A stretch of DNA of 34,836 nucleotides, taken from positions 1 through 34,836 of the forward strand of contig HF986037.1 of NCBI GenBank assembly GCA_000431015.1, read 5' to 3'. The notes beneath the pieces were generated by a model. That model made no database searches, was not told the origin of the DNA, and saw nothing but the letters and a program-made list of their open reading frames with translations. Position numbers and translations under genes: made by a program. Every line of letters starts with the position of its first letter. The first letter of the stretch is position 1. Below are positions 32,342 to 34,836 of the stretch, piece by piece. The DNA is from Alistipes sp. CAG:514 (GTDB lineage: Bacteria > Bacteroidota > Bacteroidia > Bacteroidales > UBA932).

Positions 32342-33550
32342 ATGAAATCACTAAGGGAACTATACAGAATAGGCAAGGGGCCGTCGAGCAGCCACACGAT
32401 GGGGCCGAACAAGGCGGCCAAGGACTTTGCCGGACGGCATCCGGAGGCGTCCTCCTTCGAGGTCACGCTCTACGGTAGTCTCGCCGCCACGGGAAAGGGG
32501 CACATGACGGACGTGGCCATCATCGAGGAACTTGAGCGCATCGCACCCGTCCGCATCGTCTGGGAGCCGGATGTCTTCCTGCCGTACCATCCGAACGGAA
32601 TGTGCTTCCGTTCATTCGATGCGGAAGGGCACCAGACCGACCAGTGGACCGCCTACAGTGTGGGCGGAGGAGCGCTGTCCGAGGGCAGACCCGGCGACAG
32701 TCTGGCCACCCCGGAAGTCTATCAGATGAACACTCTCACCGAGATCCAGAAGTGGTGTGAGGACAAAGGAAGAAGTTATTGGGAATATGTCGACCTCTGT
32801 GAGGGGCCGGACATCTGGGACTATCTCCAGGAGATCTGGGAGGCCATGAAGGCATCTGTGGAAAGGGGGATCGACCATGAGGGCGTGCTTCCCGGCCCGC
32901 TTAACCTCCCCAGGAAAGCTCCTTCCTATTATGTTAAGGCAACCGGCTACAAGCAGACCCTCCAGACCAGAGGCCTTGTCTATGCCTATGCCCTGGCCGT
33001 GAGCGAGGAGAACGCCTCCGGCGGAGTCATCGTGACCGCCCCGACCTGCGGATCGAGCGGTGTCATGCCTGGAGTCTTGTACCACCTTGCCAAAGGCCAT
33101 GAGTTCAAGGATATCCGTGTACTCCATGCCTTGGCGACAGCCGGCCTGATCGGTAACGTGGTCAAGCAGAACGCCTCGATCTCCGGTGCCGAGGTCGGCT
33201 GCCAGGGCGAGGTCGGCGTCGCCTGCGCGATGGCGTCCGCAGCGTCCTGCCAACTCTTCGGAGGGAGTCCCTCTCAGATTGAATATGCCGCCGAGATGGG
33301 CTTGGAACACCATCTGGGCATGACCTGCGATCCGATCTGCGGCCTTGTGCAGATCCCGTGCATAGAGCGGAACGCATTCGCCGCCACCAGGGCTTTGGAC
33401 TCTAATCTCTACGCTTCATTCTCCGACGGCAAGCACCGCGTGTCCTTCGATCACGTAGTAGAGGTGATGAAGCAGACCGGCAAGGATCTTCCGTCCCTTT
33501 ACAAGGAGACCAGCACCGGCGGCCTGGCCAGGAACTTTAAGGAATACTAG
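32342..33550 (+). CDS. sdaA: L-serine ammonia-lyase (iron-sulfur type, single chain)
   Basis: This 402-residue cytosolic enzyme deaminates L-serine to pyruvate and ammonia. The beta domain at the N-terminus has the hallmark GPSSSHTMGPNKAA and GSLAATGKGH. The alpha domain has TCGSSGVMPG, GCQGEVGVACAMA and MTCDPICGLVQIPCIERN, which supply the Cys ligands of the oxygen-sensitive 4Fe-4S cluster. Both domains are fused, as in E. coli SdaA. It lies 21 bases after the DUF4886 gene and may share its transcript. A terminator-like hairpin follows its stop. Confidence 0.95.
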   Translation: MKSLRELYRIGKGPSSSHTMGPNKAAKDFAGRHPEASSFEVTLYGSLAATGKGHMTDVAIIEELERIAPVRIVWEPDVFLPYHPNGMCFRSFDAEGHQTDQWTAYSVGGGALSEGRPGDSLATPEVYQMNTLTEIQKWCEDKGRSYWEYVDLCEGPDIWDYLQEIWEAMKASVERGIDHEGVLPGPLNLPRKAPSYYVKATGYKQTLQTRGLVYAYALAVSEENASGGVIVTAPTCGSSGVMPGVLYHLAKGHEFKDIRVLHALATAGLIGNVVKQNASISGAEVGCQGEVGVACAMASAASCQLFGGSPSQIEYAAEMGLEHHLGMTCDPICGLVQIPCIERNAFAATRALDSNLYASFSDGKHRVSFDHVVEVMKQTGKDLPSLYKETSTGGLARNFKEY

Positions 33551-33590
33551 AAGCTCTTTTAAGCGTAAATTCGACAAAATGACAGCTAAG

Positions 33591-33632
33591 GGCGACAAAA
33601 TGTCACATTCTGTGACAAATTGTCGCCTTTTT
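33591..33632 (+). terminator. Terminator after sdaA, within a TGACA-rich array
   Basis: The arms GGCGACAAAATGTCACA (33591-33607) and 33611-33627 pair except for a 2x2 A/A internal loop, around a TTC loop, and five T follow. The core TGTCACA-TTC-TGTGACA is also a good protein-binding palindrome. Further GACA elements lie at 33572-33584 and 33631-33636, so the site may serve as operator as well as terminator for the gap before hsp20. Confidence 0.7.
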
Positions 33633-33725
33633 GACACTGGTAGGGCTTCGGCACATCGATTGATCAAGCAGTAGATGTCTCGCTCGAATGAGCGGGTCGA
33701 AGAAGTAAAAGTAAAACTAAAAAAT

Positions 33726-34188
33726 AGGAGATTTTATTATGTTACCAGTATCAAAAAGGTACAACAATCAGAATTGGTTACCGAACATTTTCAGTGATTT
33801 CTTTGACAATGACTGGATGGTCAGGACAAACGCGACCGCTCCGGCGATCAACGTATTAGAAAACGAAAAGAGCTACGACATCGAACTCGCCGCTCCTGGC
33901 ATGACAAAGGATGACTTCAAGGTCTCTCTTGACGACAATGGCGATCTCGTGATCAACATGGAGAAGAAAGAGGAGACCAAGGATGAGAACAATGAAGTAA
34001 AGAAGCACGGCCACTATCTGAGGCGCGAATTCTCATATTCAAAGTTCCAGCAGATCATGGCTCTCCCGGATGATGTTGAGAGAGAGAAGATTAGTGCCTC
34101 TGTAGTGAATGGTGTCCTGAAGGTGAACATCCCGAAGCTTCAGAAGCAGGAAGTGCCTCAAACGAAAAAAATCATAGAAATTAAGTAA
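33726..34188 (+). CDS. Hsp20/alpha-crystallin family small heat shock protein
   Basis: The coding part runs 33739-34188 (149 residues); the interval here also includes the ribosome binding site AGGAG at 33726-33730, 8 bases before the ATG, which is unusually good for this phylum. The N-terminal arm contains WLPNIFSDFFDNDW. The alpha-crystallin domain spans about residues 35-135, from APAINVLENEKSYDIELAAP through the ASVVNGVLKVNIPK motif (the GVL signature). A short charged tail has no clear IxI motif. Small heat shock proteins hold unfolding proteins in the cytoplasm for refolding by DnaK/ClpB. No CIRCE element or recognised heat-shock promoter is visible. Confidence 0.93.
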
Positions 34189-34193
34189 AAAAG

Positions 34194-34224
34194 TTTGCAG
34201 GTTAAAGAAAATTGCCTATCTTTG
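34194..34224 (+). promoter_or_regulatory. Promoter of tRNA-Asp
   Basis: TTTG at 34194-34197 and TATCTTTG at 34217-34224, 19 bases apart, are a full Bacteroidota consensus promoter. It begins 6 bases after the hsp20 stop. Transcription would start near 34231, about 40 bases before the mature tRNA. Confidence 0.8.
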
Positions 34225-34272
34225 CATCCGCATTCAAGGAAACGACAAGATGTCCCGGATGCAAAGTCGCAA

Positions 34273-34346
34273 GGTGCGGTAGTTCAGCTGGTTAGAATGC
34301 CGGCCTGTCACGCCGGAGGTCGAGGGTTCGAGTCCCTTCCGCACCG
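34273..34346 (+). tRNA. tRNA-Asp (GTC)
   Basis: This is a 74-base cloverleaf. The acceptor stem is GGTGCGG (34273-34279) with CCGCACC (34339-34345) and discriminator G at 34346. The anticodon stem CCGGC/GCCGG encloses the loop CTGTCAC with anticodon GTC at 34307-34309. The T arm contains GGTTCGAGTCCC. The 3' CCA is not encoded (CCT follows the G), as is usual for many Bacteroidota tRNAs. Confidence 0.97.
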
Positions 34347-34351
34347 CCTCC

Positions 34352-34386
34352 AAAAAAGCCTCTCAAAATTTTGAGAGGCTTTTTTG
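34352..34386 (+). terminator. Terminator of tRNA-Asp
   Basis: Perfect 17-base arms at 34352-34368 and 34369-34385 form a stem (AAAAAAGCCTCTC side) ending in TTTTTT, 5 bases after the tRNA. It is symmetrical and could act in both directions. Confidence 0.92.
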
Positions 34387-34394
34387 CATACACT

Positions 34395-34459
34395 CTCTTC
34401 ACTCATTCTCTTCACTCATTCTCTTCGCTCACTCTCTTCGCTCACTCTCTTCACGTACT
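34395..34459. repeat. 13-base tandem repeat, five copies
   Basis: The unit CTCTTCACTCATT is repeated five times at 34395-34407, 34408-34420, 34421-34433, 34434-34446 and 34447-34459. Copies three and four read CTCTTCGCTCACT and copy five is more diverged. One strand is all pyrimidine-rich. An open frame across it is a repeat artefact. Confidence 0.9.
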
Positions 34460-34462
34460 CTC

Positions 34463-34539
34463 TCCACCCAAATCGCTTTTCGGTGGACAAGTTGGAAACC
34501 CTGCCGTTTTGTCCACCCAGACCGCTTTTTGGTGGACAA
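34463..34539. repeat. Two copies of a 28-base inverted-repeat element
   Basis: Copies at 34463-34490 and 34512-34539 differ at three positions. Each begins TCCACCC and ends GGTGGACAA, so each can fold into a hairpin. The GTCCACC/GGTGGAC ends also pair between copies. No T-run follows. From 34540 to the window end I see only the weak small frame listed next. Confidence 0.8.
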
Positions 34540-34557
34540 ACTCAATACCGCCCTCAA

Positions 34558-34704
34558 TCATCCAATCAATGAATATGCTGAATTGCTTTCATTCTTTCCC
34601 TCGACTTTTTCGACGTATTCATGTTTTCTCTGCCTCTGGGTGTCTTTCATGTTGTATGTGTTCCGAAAATAGTACCAGTTCTTGCTCGTCGCAGGGCCTT
34701 TCAT
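34558..34704 (-). CDS. Possible small protein or gene remnant, 48 residues
   Basis: A 48-residue frame runs from ATG 34704 to TGA 34558. It begins MKGPATSKNWYYFRNTYNMK and continues with a strongly charged stretch (DTQRQRKHEYVEKVEGKNES). The composition is more protein-like than the overlapping plus-strand frames, and the same frame is open for a further 16 codons upstream to a stop. There is no recognisable promoter, ribosome site or family. It could equally be the remnant of a longer gene or chance. Confidence 0.2.
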   Translation of the reverse strand: MKGPATSKNWYYFRNTYNMKDTQRQRKHEYVEKVEGKNESNSAYSLIG

Positions 34705-34836
34705 TGTGTTTTTCTCTGAAGCATTTTGTCGTAGATTCTCTCGGAACTATTGGGGAAAGTAAAGTGCGTTAGTCATCGCTCAAGAGTGTCGCGCCGCGCT
34801 GTCGTGGAACGAAAAAGGCTGATAATGTCGCCCAAG

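Noticed and set aside
33572..33636. CIRCE element for HrcA before hsp20
   Set aside because: The palindrome TGTCACA-TTC-TGTGACA does not match the CIRCE arms (TTAGCACTC/GAGTGCTAA) or its 9-base spacer.
1540..34576. GAATATG as a Chi-like recombination signal
   Set aside because: Chi sites are expected to show strand bias along the replication direction; the two orientations are about equally frequent here, so I kept the motif but not this explanation.
34371..34772. 133-codon plus-strand frame after tRNA-Asp
   Set aside because: It starts in the terminator stem and translates the 13-base tandem array into a low-complexity Ser/Leu/Phe/His peptide.

Overview
The window looks like chromosomal DNA from a member of the Bacteroidales, probably an uncultured gut or rumen relative of Bacteroides/Alistipes. 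The reasons are promoters of the Bacteroidota type (TTTG, 19-20 bases, TAnnTTTG) in front of several genes, almost no Shine-Dalgarno sequences, a Bacteroides-like rhamnose locus with an AraC-type RhaR, a GH106 alpha-L-rhamnosidase, DUF4886, a FecCD/FecE transporter, and a zapA - 6S RNA - rny arrangement. Coding sequence is fairly GC-rich, with G/C-rich third positions. No phage, conjugative element, transposase, CRISPR array or rRNA operon is visible.

Layout. 1-2719: a hairpin repeat, a small coiled-coil protein, zapA, a 6S-like RNA and rny (RNase Y). 2774-4981: dsbD, closed by a strong bidirectional terminator. 5065-12289: a rhamnose locus with rhaB-rhaA on the minus strand, rhaR on the plus strand and a secreted GH106 rhamnosidase on the minus strand. 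12290-12980: a repeat-rich gap holding nested hairpins and two 84-base repeats. 12981-17973: tamB-mgsA (minus). 18091-22923: tsaD, an FAD-dependent dehydrogenase and umuDC (plus). 22989-26885: polA - sigma factor - rsmG (minus, overlapping genes). 27068-28638: an ABC importer pair (minus). 28730-33550: a secreted C1 peptidase, a GpsA-like dehydrogenase (minus), a DUF4886 protein and L-serine ammonia-lyase. 33739-34346: hsp20 and tRNA-Asp. 34386-34836: short tandem and inverted repeats with no convincing gene.

How the genes work together. RhaR, RhaA, RhaB and the GH106 enzyme form a partial route from rhamnose-containing glycans to L-rhamnulose 1-phosphate. The aldolase, permease and lactaldehyde reductase are not in the window. 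MgsA, encoded next to the locus but in the tamB operon, acts on DHAP, one of the products of that pathway. Most other genes are housekeeping: cell division, RNA decay, envelope assembly, tRNA modification, DNA repair and ribosome methylation.

Most notable signals. (1) The heptamer GAATATG/CATATTC, or its core GAATAT/ATATTC, occurs at about 59 places by my hand count, on both strands, in all reading frames and in noncoding DNA, and it appears to override normal codon choice. (2) A 38-base tandem duplication frameshifts the conserved C-terminus of the FAD-dependent dehydrogenase, and a 36-base in-frame tandem duplication sits in the neighbouring tsaD. (3) A good 6S RNA candidate has its closing stem overlapping the zapA stop codon. 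(4) Several unrelated families of two-copy repeats lie in the gaps.
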